NCBI GenBank assembly: GCA_036971475.1
Contig: JBAIZL010000006.1
Location: 95,430,765-95,494,764 of the forward strand
Reading direction: 5' to 3'
Origin: Prosapia bicincta
Taxonomy: Eukaryota > Arthropoda > Insecta > Hemiptera > Cercopidae
Length of the DNA stretch: 64,000 nt
The notes under the pieces were generated by a model. The model did not search any database. It was not told where the DNA came from and saw only the letters and a list, made by a program, of their open reading frames with translations. This document shows, piece after piece, positions 51,480 through 63,046 of this stretch; position 1 is the stretch's first letter; each line of letters begins with the position of its first letter. The position numbers and the translations under genes were made by a program.

Positions 51480-53390
51480 AAACTTAAATATTTACTGATA
51501 TTTATTTTTATAGTTAGTAAAGAGAAGGAATACAAGTTTTTCTTCTAAAATTGATTCTCACAGCAGGTACAATAATTACTGTTACGAATAATATATTCAA
51601 GGAATTATAAAAGAAAAATATATTTGGAGGTGTAGCTATTCCATATTATTTATTAACATGGAGCAATTCAAAGTGCTTTCAGATGTCCAAATAATATATG
51701 CTACAATAACTCAAAATTCTTCAAAGCACATCACCTGAGCATCAATATACTTTTGTGACTTTTTCATGGTTTCATAAATTTTTAGAGAAGCTTCACTTTT
51801 GGGAATACCAAGTCAGCACTGTGTCCCGCTTCTCCGAGGTTAGGTATTTTACTATTATTATTGACAATTACTACCTTCCTACAAGTGACCTGGTAAGTTC
51901 AGTTCCTTAATTCAGTATTCTATGAATGGTATGTTTACAAGTTTTTGAGGTTAAAAGTGTAATAGTCTCCTCTGTCCAAGGAGTATAAGAAGTTTAATGC
52001 TCTTAAAGTGGAATGTGGTGCAAGTAATTCAATTTTAGAACTGTGTAATTGAGACGAATTATTATAGAATGCAAACCACCAAAATTACAAGAACAAAAGC
52101 AAACGAGGCACTGATGAAGTTAATGAGAGCTGGAAGAGTGTGGAATACCGGTAAATACAATTTTATTATTACAGCATAAGAAAAAGCCATCAGGAATACC
52201 TATCGCTAAGAGGATTTAAAACTTGTCATGTATACTGCCCAGTAGAAACCAGAATAAACTTGATGAGTACGACATATTTTTGTGTCAGATTGCATCACAG
52301 CCTAGACAGTCACTATTACCATGTTTTCTTAGACTTTAAGAGAAATCCCAGTTGCTGATAACACAAGAAATACTTTTTTAATTACCTGTTCCCTTAAGCA
52401 TCAGAAAGTTTCAGGAGTGTTGTCTGAAGAAAATTGAGAAAATCGTTTTACATTTATAGAAATTAAAATTGATGTTTACAGAATAGCTTTTGTGATGCTT
52501 CATACTCGTCTCTGTGTAATCCAATTTCTAGCCTATATCTTCCTCTTCTTAACATTTTTTTAAAAGTTCATTTCACAACACTACAACCATCTTATCTACT
52601 TTACACAATTCAATACTCATCCAATCCATACATGATTCACTAAACAAATGAAGAAAATTTGAGTAGAACAAAAACTAGCTTCAAGAAGTAATTAGTAATA
52701 ACCCTCATATTAATATTAATATCCCACTACAGTAGAGACTATCACACTACAGTAAAACGTCCCTACTACAAGACCCATCTAAACCCCCCTACAAAGCTAT
52801 TTTGGATCTTATCAAAACCTTTGTACCTGATTTTCCCAATGCAACACAAAATTTGATAGTGTACTGTTGCTGTTCATTCTCTAGCTACATTTTGCACTGT
52901 CACTTGACAAGGGTTCATTAAAAACAAGATTTACCCTGAAGAAAAACTCGCAGGTGCTTGGCACATTTTACATGAATACCCACACTACTCTCTATATTGA
53001 CCTGGAATGTACCAAAAGGTTAAGTAACTACCTTCGGTTTTTAATGTTTCCACAATTTTTAGATGTAAAAGATGACATTTAGAAAATTAATTTTGTTTCA
53101 AAATTAACTCATTTCAAGTAATAATTATTTATAAATAACATTATTTGAGCTGGTTTGTGAGTTAACTGTTAGTTATAAGTTTGTAGTAGCATCACTGAAA
53201 CACATGAAATTGAAGTGTTATAATTGTGAGTTGTGTGTATATATTTTGTTTGTAATAAATTGAATAACAGAATCCTTAAAAAAAATTATTATTGTTGGAG
53301 ATAAGGACAATTTATATCAAGGGATGCTCCTTAAAATTTCAATTAGTAAGTGTTACAAAAATAAGAATATTTCTCAAAATAATGACAAAA
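51480..53390. other. No gene recognised
   Basis: AT-rich, stops in all frames. 52735-52800 has CTACAGTAAAACGTCCCTAC, which may be one end of a pogo-like element without a partner. Confidence 0.4.
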
Positions 53391-53395
53391 ATCTA

Positions 53396-54040
53396 TTAAC
53401 TTGTTGAGTGCAGAGGGCGCCCACGAACGCCCGCACTTCACTGGCACCCATTGTGGAGGCGTTCATGTACACCCCGCTCTCAAATCATTGGATCAGTGTG
53501 AGGTTAGTTTTTGCAGGAAAATGTTAAATCGCTAATCAGTTATTGTGCCAGTCTTTGTGAACATTTCGGTGCATTTCATTTTTTGTTCCACTATTGCTGT
53601 CAGATTAGGGATTGTGTTATCGTATTAGTGATATTTGATTGACGTGTGTTATAGTAGTGTTTATTAGTTTCCGTATAATGAATATGGATAACAAGGATGA
53701 ATTATTAGAGAATGTCTACTGTAACAACATTTGTCTAAGTAGAGATTCTCCAATAATTCATATTCATTGTACAAAAACTAATAAACACTACTACAACACA
53801 TGTCAAGTAGCACTAATACGATAACACAATCCTTAATCTGACAGCAATGGTAGAACAAAAAAAAAAAAAAAAAATGCACCGAAATGTTCACAGACTGGCA
53901 CAATAACTGTCAAGCTATACAAAATTTCCCTTCAATGGGTAACCTCAAACTGAACCAATGAGTTGAGAGGGTTATTGGGGGATACATGAACGCCTACCGC
54001 CACGGGCGTTCATGCACAACTGCCGCACTCAACGTGTTAA
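53396..54040. mobile_element. TTAA-flanked foldback MITE (piggyBac type)
   Basis: TTAA at both ends; inverted ends CTTGTTGAGTGCAG and CACGTTGAGTGCGG, with similarity through the arms (about 53400-53720 and 53745-54035), each about 300 bp. GC-rich ends hold GAACGCCCGCAC and its relative. The right arm has a pure A run at 53858-53875. The short ORF at the centre (MNMDNKDELLENVY) could be a remnant of a piggyBac N-terminus, but this is weak. Confidence 0.78.
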
Positions 54041-54721
54041 ATTTTATATAAAACATATTTTTCTTTTTCAATTCCGAGTCTCAGTAGTAAGTAATATGCT
54101 CAACAGCCACTGAATAATTACCAATGTCAGGATATTTACAAGTCAAACGAAAAGGTAAGAAAAATAAAACTACAAATATTTTAACAATAATTGACAATTT
54201 TAATAACATTACAGTTATGTAAATATATGTTATAAGCAGTCTTTTTTACTACTAGCTCCTCCTATAGACAAACAGTTGTAGCGGTATTAAAAAAAAAAAA
54301 TCACTAACATAAAAACTTCTATGTATATAATTAATAACCCTTTTGGAATAACCGTGTATTTTTAATAGGTTTTTTACTAAGAGAAGAAATACATTATTGA
54401 GGATAAAATGAACAACGAGTTAATAATAAATTAATTGAGTAACGATCTGGAATAAATTCATTACTTTCTAATTGCCACTAAAACTTCATCATCATGTTTA
54501 CCTTATCATATAAATTCTTACAACTCTGATAGTAAGCTGAAATAATCAAAGGTGACCAAAAAAAATATGTTGAATACAATTATACTTATTTCAGTTTACA
54601 AAAATTGTATATAACTAAACAAAATCCATCTAAATGTATTTGAGGTTAGTCTAGTGTGTATTTAATCAATGATTATCTCTGAGTGTACACGCTATAAACA
54701 AAAAGTTAATATTATATTTAA

Positions 54722-54831
54722 CTTACACTTTTAAATGTTTTAAACTTGCCTATAGTAGCACTTACTTTGCTTATTGAGGTCGGCCGTTTCGTCCCTTTGT
54801 CAACTCATGAATCAACCCGAATCAACAAATG
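54722..54831. mobile_element. Solo PLE end (family 1), 11-bp target duplication
   Basis: ATTATATTTAA at 54711-54721 and 54832-54842. Only about 110 bp remain: ACTTGCCTATAGTAGCACTT, CGGCCGTTTCG, TTTGTCAACTC and ATCAACAAATG. An internal deletion removed stem II of the hammerhead and the second arm. Confidence 0.75.
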
Positions 54832-54844
54832 ATTATATTTAAAT

Positions 54845-56400
54845 AAAACTTTAAGTTTTAACTTGTTGCTAATGTCTATTAGCTATTAACTGAAAGACAA
54901 CTGTAATAATTATTAAAATATATTGGCTCAAGTTATGTAAGATTTCATGTAGATATCTCACTATACTTTTCATAATTAATTAAAAACAAAAGAAAATTTA
55001 AAAACTCACTTTAAAAAATTTAAATTACTATAATAAAATGTCTACGAATCTTTCTCTCTGTTATATGTTTATTCTTGTTCTAATCTAAGATTCATACAAG
55101 AATTATAATTATTATAATTATAATAATTATTAGCTGAAATAAATTAATGAATTTGTTTTTTAAATGATTTTACTTTATACATTTAAAAAGTATGTAGATG
55201 TATGATTTGTATTTGGCTAAATCTTTGGCCAAATTTTAAATTTATCTGATAGTTGAAAGAGAGGCATCAATTTAAACAGGGTAGAAAAACTCTCTTGAGT
55301 CTATAGTTACAAATATTGTAGCTCATACAGAGTTTTTACCTACTGAAATATTGTTAGCAAACTCGGTTGAATTTTGTTCCACTAATACTGTTTTACAATA
55401 CTTTTTCTCTTCTATATATACTTGAAATTTTTAAAAATCACTTGTGTTAATTAATTAGATTTTTTAGTACATGATAATGTACTTATTTTTACTTAAGAAC
55501 AATAATTTTCACAAATATTTGAGGATTATTTATTTGTAATTTATGTTTCCATAACTTGCCAATATTTCAATATTCATACAACTTTTATTAAATATAGTAC
55601 AGTAACAATCAATTTATTACAATTATTTTAAAAAAAATTTTAGTTTAAAAATTTTGTATACTAAGAGTTTTTAACCATATTTTGAAAAACAAAATTATAT
55701 TTTATGCTAGTAACACATTTTACAACTCTAAAAGGCCTCTCCATGATTAAAACAACATATTTAACCAACACAAAGTTTTAAGAACAAATTTTAACCCTTT
55801 GTTAATGACTGCATTAATGTATAGGTACACCTGGTCAATGGTGTCTTCTGTAACTAACTACATAAACTAAGATAAATAACAAGAGAATGGTAAGATTGAC
55901 TAAATAAATAATTACACTCATACGTTTACTGTCAAAGGATTTCATTATGGATTGAATTTAGTGAAACACATTGTACTACTAATTAAAAAATCATGAGGCA
56001 CTCAGTATTAAATACTGATAGTTGTATTGATATACTTTAGTTGTTTTAGTAGTTGAATTTACTACTAAGACAATAAACTTTTGTAAAATAATTAAAATGT
56101 TAATTGAATTAATAAAAAGGAAGAAATTTTATTTATGTGTTATTGAATTCATTTCTTAACCTTAAAATAGTAATTCCTTAAAGGCAAAATATACTTTTAT
56201 TTTTATCTTTGATTTCCTTAATTTTACAAGTATATATTTGTACTAATAAACTATAAGGCAAATTGTTTGACAAATATAAACGAAAATAATAAACATCTTA
56301 TCAGTAATACTCTGAAAAGGGTTAAGTTTAATATAAACAATACTAAAATTATGTGTTTGCCGATTTTGTGTTTGTGTGTGTCTCATTATATGTAAATACA
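54845..56400. other. No gene recognised
   Basis: Very AT-rich, with short A/T palindromes such as AATTATAATTATTATAATTA near 55100. I see no repeat family or coding signal. Confidence 0.45.
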
Positions 56401-56404
56401 TATA

Positions 56405-56650
56405 TTTTGATGAATAGTTAATAAATACTTGGAGTACATCCATTCATTTTGTAGTTAAAAAATTGCAGTTCTGACGTTTCGCTAGAATCTCATCTAGCAT
56501 TGAAGGGATGACTCCAACAACAGTTGAAATTTGAATCAATGTTGTTGTTGGGTTCACTTCATCAATGGTAGATGAGATTCTAGTGAAATGTTGAAACTGT
56601 GATTTTTTGCACTAAAAAATGGACGGATCTACTCCAGATAATTAACTATA
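56405..56650. repeat. Decayed family-4 hairpin
   Basis: GACGTTTCGCTAGAATCTCA at about 56475 and the inverted ATGAGATTCTAGTGAAATGT at about 56570. Arms have diverged from each other by many substitutions, so this copy is older than 49291-49662. Confidence 0.7.
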
Positions 56651-58070
56651 TATATAAAGTGTGTTTACCTCGGTTATCCAAGCTAAATCAAACAATACAA
56701 AATAATATATGCACTACTTATTTTTAAAATAATAGTTTTAGAATTACAGTTGTATACAAGTTATAGCAATTATCAAATAAAAGTTGATAATACTCTTTTT
56801 TATTTCAATTTTACTGAGTATACAGAGCAAGAAAAACTTTCAATACTAATCACTAACAATGTCAAATGCAACTGAATGATTGGTAAAGGTTTATAATATG
56901 TAAATACTTTACCAGTCTACTTTCTTTAATAAACAATTCTTAATCATGCGGAAGTTATAAATATATTTTTTCTCATTTGCGAGATAAATTTTTACTACTA
57001 AAGGGCATAAACTAAGAAACAACTAATCCTGTTGACATGCTCGAACAAGTTGGATGGACATAAATTTTAGCTATAAAATTTTCGGAAATCTATATGCCAA
57101 CGATTTTATGAATATAAAAATATAAACACATTTTCTATCCTATTTACCCTATAGAGAAAAGGTATTATCTTAATTTTGGAAAATACCTATTTTAGAACTT
57201 TATAGGTCCTTAAGGTTTGTATGCTATTGTTTATCATGATAACAGCTCTCGTACAACCTCTTGAGACTCTTAAACGATTTCATTCTACAAACAAAATATG
57301 CTTGCAATAACGCATTACTGGTATAGATGAGATTAACACGTCAAGAATGTTGTCGTTCTTTGTTTGCTTCAAGAGAGTTTATTTTTTGATATGTCGTGTA
57401 CAAGATTAGGGACATTTATTGCCTCTCAAAACTTGGAGCATAGATATTTATAGTCCATAAGTTGTAATTTTATCAGACGTAGACCGGCCATAAGTTTTTT
57501 GTAAAGTGACTTTGTTCTCAGTATAGTTGTTTCTCGGTGTCAATCAGTAGGCGATGTTTGTTGTGTGTCATACTGTATGAACATTGAAAATCTGCAGAGA
57601 ATACTTTGATAATGTAATACGACTCAATTGACGCGAGGAATTAATTCGTACTCTCTGGGTAACGTTAATCATTTAATTTGAAATGGATTAAAAGCAATTA
57701 TTCTATCACCTAGCTTGATCATCTTGAATAATATGAAAGACTGTTAGCCAATATTATAAACACCTGTGAAAATAAACCTTTTAAAAATTTTAGAAAATTA
57801 TTCTACTTAAAGATAATAAACTATGGCAGCAACTGGGAATGTAGCAAAATTTTCATATTCAAATGATATTATAGAAAATATTTTAAGCTGAACAATAATA
57901 TAGTTAAAAAGACTAAAGCAATGCACAAAAACTAGTGTAAAACAAAATATTTAAGGAATTTTCTAACTATGTGAGGTTATGTGCTTTAGTTTTTAACAAG
58001 ATACAGGAATAGCATGTATAATAGATATAATGAATTTTTTAAATTTTGTCTGTTTTTTATGATAGCTTGA

Positions 58071-59016
58071 TTAACACTTTGAAGCCTAGTCCCTTGATAG
58101 GCGCCCGTCTCTATCTGCCTGCAGGGTTTACATAAAATATAAAAAATTGCTGACCCATAGTAAATACCATATTTACATTTTTGTAAAGGGAATGAAACAA
58201 GTTTTCAGGAAATATATACATATGAATTGATTACTTAAATATAGATAGTGTTATATGGCGTTTTTCTTTGAAAAATGTGTAAAAAAATCAAAAAAATTAA
58301 ATTGCAACACTGAACATTACTGCATTTCACTACACCTATTTTTGGTTTGAATTAAATTAAATATTTCCGTTAGAATTCAGAATACTCTTTACAATCGAGT
58401 CATTTAAATTTTCATTCAGTTCATCAGTAAAAGATATGTCGATTGTACCTCGGCCTAGATTGGTTTCACTGTCACTGTCACAAAGCAACATATCTCTTAT
58501 TAAATCACTACCCAAAGTGTTTTTAGGCGTTATATCTATAATGTAATATCTCTAGCAATAAGAAATTAAATAAACTAAACAACTGAAAGATAAATTCAAA
58601 GCGAAAAACAACAAACTCGAAACCTAAATAAAAATTACACAAACTAGATACAAATTAAATAAACAAAATTATTGATATAGAATATTTAGAACAAATAACA
58701 ACAAACTCAAAACGTAAACACCTCGCACTAATAAAACACTCACTATCTGACCAAACCAACATCTGTCAAACAAATGTTTGATAGCTCTCAGTTGCCACAA
58801 TTAAATAAGTTTTTGTTTGTAAAAGCAAATCTGATTGGCCTAAAGACATGTAAACCAAAATAGCAAGATAAAAAGCGAAATCAACGAAACAACAGATTAC
58901 GCAAGAATTACATTACTATAGAAACAAATACGGTCACCTGAGCTATACACGGGCATAGGCAACTAGAATTAACTAAATGACCCAATCTGTACTTGGGCTT
59001 TAAGCTTAAGTGTTAA
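58071..59016 (-). mobile_element. piggyBac-like non-autonomous element
   Basis: TTAA at both ends; ends TTAACACTTTGAAGCCTAGT and TTAACACTTAAGCTTAAAGC. The minus strand about 58530-58370 reads TLGSDLIRDMLLCDSDSETN and IDISFTDELNENLNDS, an acidic stretch like the N-terminus of piggyBac transposases. The rest of the gene is missing. Confidence 0.62.
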
Positions 59017-59601
59017 AAAGTACCAGAAATAATGTGCGTTTTAGAAATATTATTTACAATGATGAGGTTAGTTTACTGAACAACAATTAAAATATTAAAA
59101 ATGGTATTTAAAATAAAATTCAAATATTAACTAGATATTATAATGTCACCGCAACTGTATTTTGAGTATCCAATGTAGACTAGATCCAAATTATCTTGGG
59201 TTATTGAGATCTACAATATTTCTCACAAATACACATAACACAAACTGACATGAGTGTATATACAGATTTTTCTATCATTACTGGTATGTAATGGTCTGCA
59301 GATACGCAGTAGAGTCTCGAAATTCCTAGTTCAGATATTTTGAGCTTCCGTTAAATTTAAGCCTATTTTATCTATTTGAAAGAAAATGATAAGCTAGGCT
59401 TCCAAAAATTGTTTATAGCCATACGGTATGCAAAGGAAATGAGTCGGACTTCCAAGAAATGTTTATATCAATATGGTACGCGAAGGAAATGAGCCAGACA
59501 TTTCTGGGCATAAAAATTAGCTCAAGAATGTCGTCACTGTTTGCTGCAAGAGTTTATTTTCTGATACGTCACTTACAAAACTAGAAGTTTGTGCTTTTTA
59601 A

Positions 59602-60366
59602 GGCCGGCCGCACACTGCTGCAAACAATCGTGTTCAAACGAAACATTTTGTTTGTGGCAGGCTGAAAAGTTCGGGAATACGTGGAAGTAAGTGGTGGTGG
59701 CGAACACCTAGCGGGGCATCTGTTTGCCAATCAAACCTTCCGCCAGTCAGTGTTCATCCATGTTTGGCTCCTTCTTGTTTGAAGCAAACAAAGTAAGTAC
59801 GATCTTATCATTTCCCCCTCTATTTTCAATAGTTAATCAATTTTGCATAAATTATAACGCGAATTTAATGATGCGTAATATTGTATAGATAGATTGTGAC
59901 CCCGAAAAATTAGTCGCTGCCGTCGAAGCACGCCCTGTCATCTACAAAACTTTTTACTGTCATACAGGTATAGTTTTTAAATTTATCTTCGAAAAGCCTC
60001 AATTCAGAAATAAACTTTTTTAATGAATTACATCTGGTCCTGTGTTCAACAAATGGAAGAACCCAGTATTTTCTTTGGTTTAAAAATAAAAAGGTTTGCC
60101 ACAAAGGAGGAACGATTTCGTCTATCTCGTCGTCATATGTCATTTTGAGTCAAAATGACATTGCTAGGGTAGGAAAGTAAACAGTACGGTTGTTTTTGAG
60201 AAAACTCCTTAAAGAGCACTTCCACGAATTTCATAATTCCATCAAAAATGTTTTGTTGTTTGTGAAAGTGTGCGGAGAGACTGAAGGCAAACAATTATGA
60301 CTGGTTTGGTTGGAACCATGTTGCCCTGCTTGCAAACGTTTTGTTTGCTGCAGTGTGCGGCCGGCC
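59602..60366 (-). mobile_element. PIF/Harbinger element, truncated
   Basis: TAA at both sides (59599-59601, 60367-60369). Inverted ends GGCCGGCCGCACACTGCTGC and GGCCGGCCGCACACTGCAGC. Minus strand 60143-59910 codes for a transposase start, LNQRKYWVLPFVEHRTRCNS, FISELRLFEDKFKNYTCMTV, matching the RRYWVHPI and DD-F--Y-RM blocks of Harbinger transposases. The DDE domain is absent, so it is non-autonomous. Confidence 0.82.
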
Positions 60367-61958
60367 TAAGGGATATTTATTGACTCTTGAAACTTACAGC
60401 ATAAATAAAGATATTTATGCCCCATTGACCTTCTGTCAAACGTCTAAACATATTAGAACCCTTCAGCAGTTTTTATGTCAACTGGAGTGAGAAGCTCAGT
60501 GTAGGTTTCACTCAGTCAGTAGTTGATGTTTGTTGTGTTTTTATAATTAGTGTATACGAAATGAATAATAGTAGTGGGAGCCTAGAATCTAAAGCAAAAT
60601 TCAAACTCTAAGTCACTTTTAATTTGTTTTTACTAATTATGATAACACATAATAATTAACAAATAATAAACTAAGGTAAAAAAACGAGTAAAACAATTGC
60701 ACCTGTATGAAAAATATAATATTTAGTGCTTTATAAGTGGGAATATTTTTGTAGCAAAATACAACTGAATTGACGCCAGGAATTAATTTGTACCTGCTAG
60801 TGTCCAAGACATGCATGTAATTAGATCAGAAATGGGTTAAAAAGTATCATTTTGATATTGATTTAAAAAAAGATGTTACTAATTGCTTATGTGCATGCAG
60901 TGATATAAAAGATTATAGAAGATAACAATAATACACACTAAAAGTGATAAAATATTTTCAACACAAATAATCAATATTTACTCAGTGTAAATACTAGTGA
61001 CTCATGATTTATCTTGGAAAATAGTTTTAGAAGGAATGAAAGTGAATGCCTCAAATTATGCGTTATATTATTTTTATTATTAATGTCAAGTTCATAACAA
61101 AACACACTAAATCCTTTCCATATAATATAAAACAATATCACATGTATTGATTCTGATACAACCCTCGTTGGTATCACATAAAGCTTAGGCAATATGCCCT
61201 CGGTTGAGAATCAGAATGCAAGCTCAATAAATAACTGTATATTTTACAATTCTACAACTATATACAATATTACAAGTTTATAAATTTTATCTACTAACTG
61301 CAACTAAACAAGAACCCAACAGGCCCCTTTGTAATGATGATAAATACCCATATCAATACATTGAGCTTATGTTTCACGATTCAGTCCTCATACGTTGGCA
61401 CTTTCACACCTGGAAAAAGTTCAACAATAATTAATAAGTATGCCCATTAAGTTATTTACTTAACTGTGTTACTTAATTTAAATCATTTTGGTCATTTTAC
61501 CTTTGTTGAATGTATACTCAGTATGATTGTAATATTATTTAATCACTTAAATGTGATTAATAGGTTAAAGTTGATTAATTAAGATTCACCGAATGTAATG
61601 TACTACAAGCTTCAAGAGTGTAATATTATATTGATAATACAGCAGAACTCGGATAACTCAAAGAACTAATGAGAAAATTTTAATTATGAAAGTTGGAAAA
61701 TAGCCTTTCGGTTAAAAGCAGTCCAGTTTCATGTGTGCATGTGTCTATAACGATCATTTTGGCCGTTTTCAGATATTGTGGCCCTGGTGTATGTTAAAAT
61801 ACACACATCAAATACTCTAATTTGCATTAGCAATAAATTTTGGCATAGTGGGATTATAAAAATTAAAATTATTAGCAGTTAAAAGTTACTGCAATCAACA
61901 TTAGCAAGAAAATTACATGAATACAATATATTCATAAACAGATATGTACAGTACAAAA

Positions 61959-62122
61959 TTAAAGTTTGTCCAAATATTCTGTAATGTTCGATTGCCTTAC
62001 AAAATTATTTCTTTTAACACTTGTAAAATCCTCAAGTACATTTAGGGAATAGAAAACACCACCATCAACATTGGTTTCTCCTTCGAAGACCGAACTAGTT
62101 TCTGCAGTTATAGAGACAAAGT
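61959..62122 (-). CDS. Possible terminal coding exon, unrecognised (53 codons)
   Basis: After a TTATTTTTAG acceptor the minus strand stays open for 53 codons to TAA: DFVSITAETSSVFEGETNVD, then GGVFYSLNVLEDF, and a C-terminus NITEYLDKL. The reading has balanced amino-acid use, unlike the Lys/Asn/Ile-rich noise around it. No upstream partner exon is certain, although another open stretch (FDLLPPNYKTISFLQNVF) lies at about 62535-62740 on the same strand. It is upstream of nothing recognisable and 3' of the Rim2-like exon, so it may be a separate gene, a 3' part of a transcript, or chance. I do not recognise a domain. Confidence 0.22.
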
Positions 62123-62798
62123 CTAAAAATAAGTTTTTATTTCTTTATATAGAATATTACAAACAAATATTTTCTGCGCTGCAGACCAAATGGATTATCT
62201 GCAGTGAAAGCAATCCATATAGTATACACAGAAAATATTCAATGGCAAATGTTAACTTGAAGACAATCATAGTTTTTAGATACAAAACATACACCCCAGT
62301 TTTTTATTTAATGATTAATGATGGACAAATAGAATACTTATGAGTAATTGTTACATTACCTTAGAAAGTAATACCATTAATTCATTGAGGGTTAAATTAT
62401 TCATTAACTGAGTCATCTAGCTTCATATCAAGAGTTATTTTGTCGCATAAAGTGATCACAGCAACTGAATTTTGTTGCTTTAAAAAAACAATTGCTTAGA
62501 CATGAAAATGTGTTTCACATGCTTATCTGAAGCAAGGAGATGATAAGAGATTAACAAGAGCTGAGCAGACTAAATATTCAACAAAAAAACCGACATAGTC
62601 TATTGAAGCAGCAACGAAAATTGATGTCGATGAACCAAAGTCTGTATGTCCGCTAAACACATTTTGTAGGAATGAGATAGTTTTGTAGTTGGGAGGTAAT
62701 AGATCAAATAATTCTGTTTGTAAAATTGTATTCAGTAAAATATAAATAATGGTAAATAAGGAGTGGCTCTAGTGTAATAAATATTTATTCATCCCACC

Positions 62799-63046
62799 TT
62801 ATTCCTCTTCCTCCTCGTCATCATAAAAATTGCTATGATTATCACAGTATGTTGTTAGTAGATATACAACAGCTTCGTATGTTGCCATCATGATTGCTGT
62901 GTTGGGTATCTGCCGAATTAACTGTGTAGCTAGACCTCGGTAGAGACCACGATAACCTTCTTCTCTGTATACTACCCCTAGCGTCTGCCAAAAGCTTTTA
63001 TATTTGTGTGCGTTCCCTTCTTCTCTTAGTCTTGTGCGTGCTACTT
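62799..63046 (-). CDS. Rim2 / SLC25A33-36 type pyrimidine nucleotide carrier, terminal exon
   Basis: The exon starts after a TTTTGTCTAG acceptor and reads [10 protein letters not shown], then [47 protein letters not shown] and an acidic tail of five glutamates before [17 protein letters not shown] is the very conserved C-terminal motif of SLC25A33/SLC25A36 (yeast RIM2), mitochondrial pyrimidine nucleotide carriers (family knowledge). The first codon is split (g|AA), giving the PHE-VARTR end of the third carrier signature, whose P-x-E part must lie in the previous exon. No preceding exon was found between 63047 and 64000, so it lies beyond the right edge. The acidic tail is longer than I expect for the family. 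It is a second carrier type beside the OGC cluster; no ancestry link is implied. Confidence 0.85.

Larger units (their letters stand above)
57020..60860. repeat. Diverged segmental duplication (57020-57720 and 59395-60860)
   Basis: Blocks recur in the same order and strand: TTTGCTTCAAGAGAGTTTAT near 57363 and TTTGCTGCAAGAGTTTATTT near 59539; ACATTTATTGCCTCTCAAAA and ATATTTATTGACTCTTGAAA; GATGTTTGTTGTG; AATTGACGCGAGGAATTAAT and AATTGACGCCAGGAATTAAT. The second copy is interrupted by a Harbinger element. No coding signal. Confidence 0.65.

Noticed and set aside
62071..62343. 90-codon plus frame
   Set aside because: No homology seen; overlaps the better (still weak) minus-strand exon candidate.
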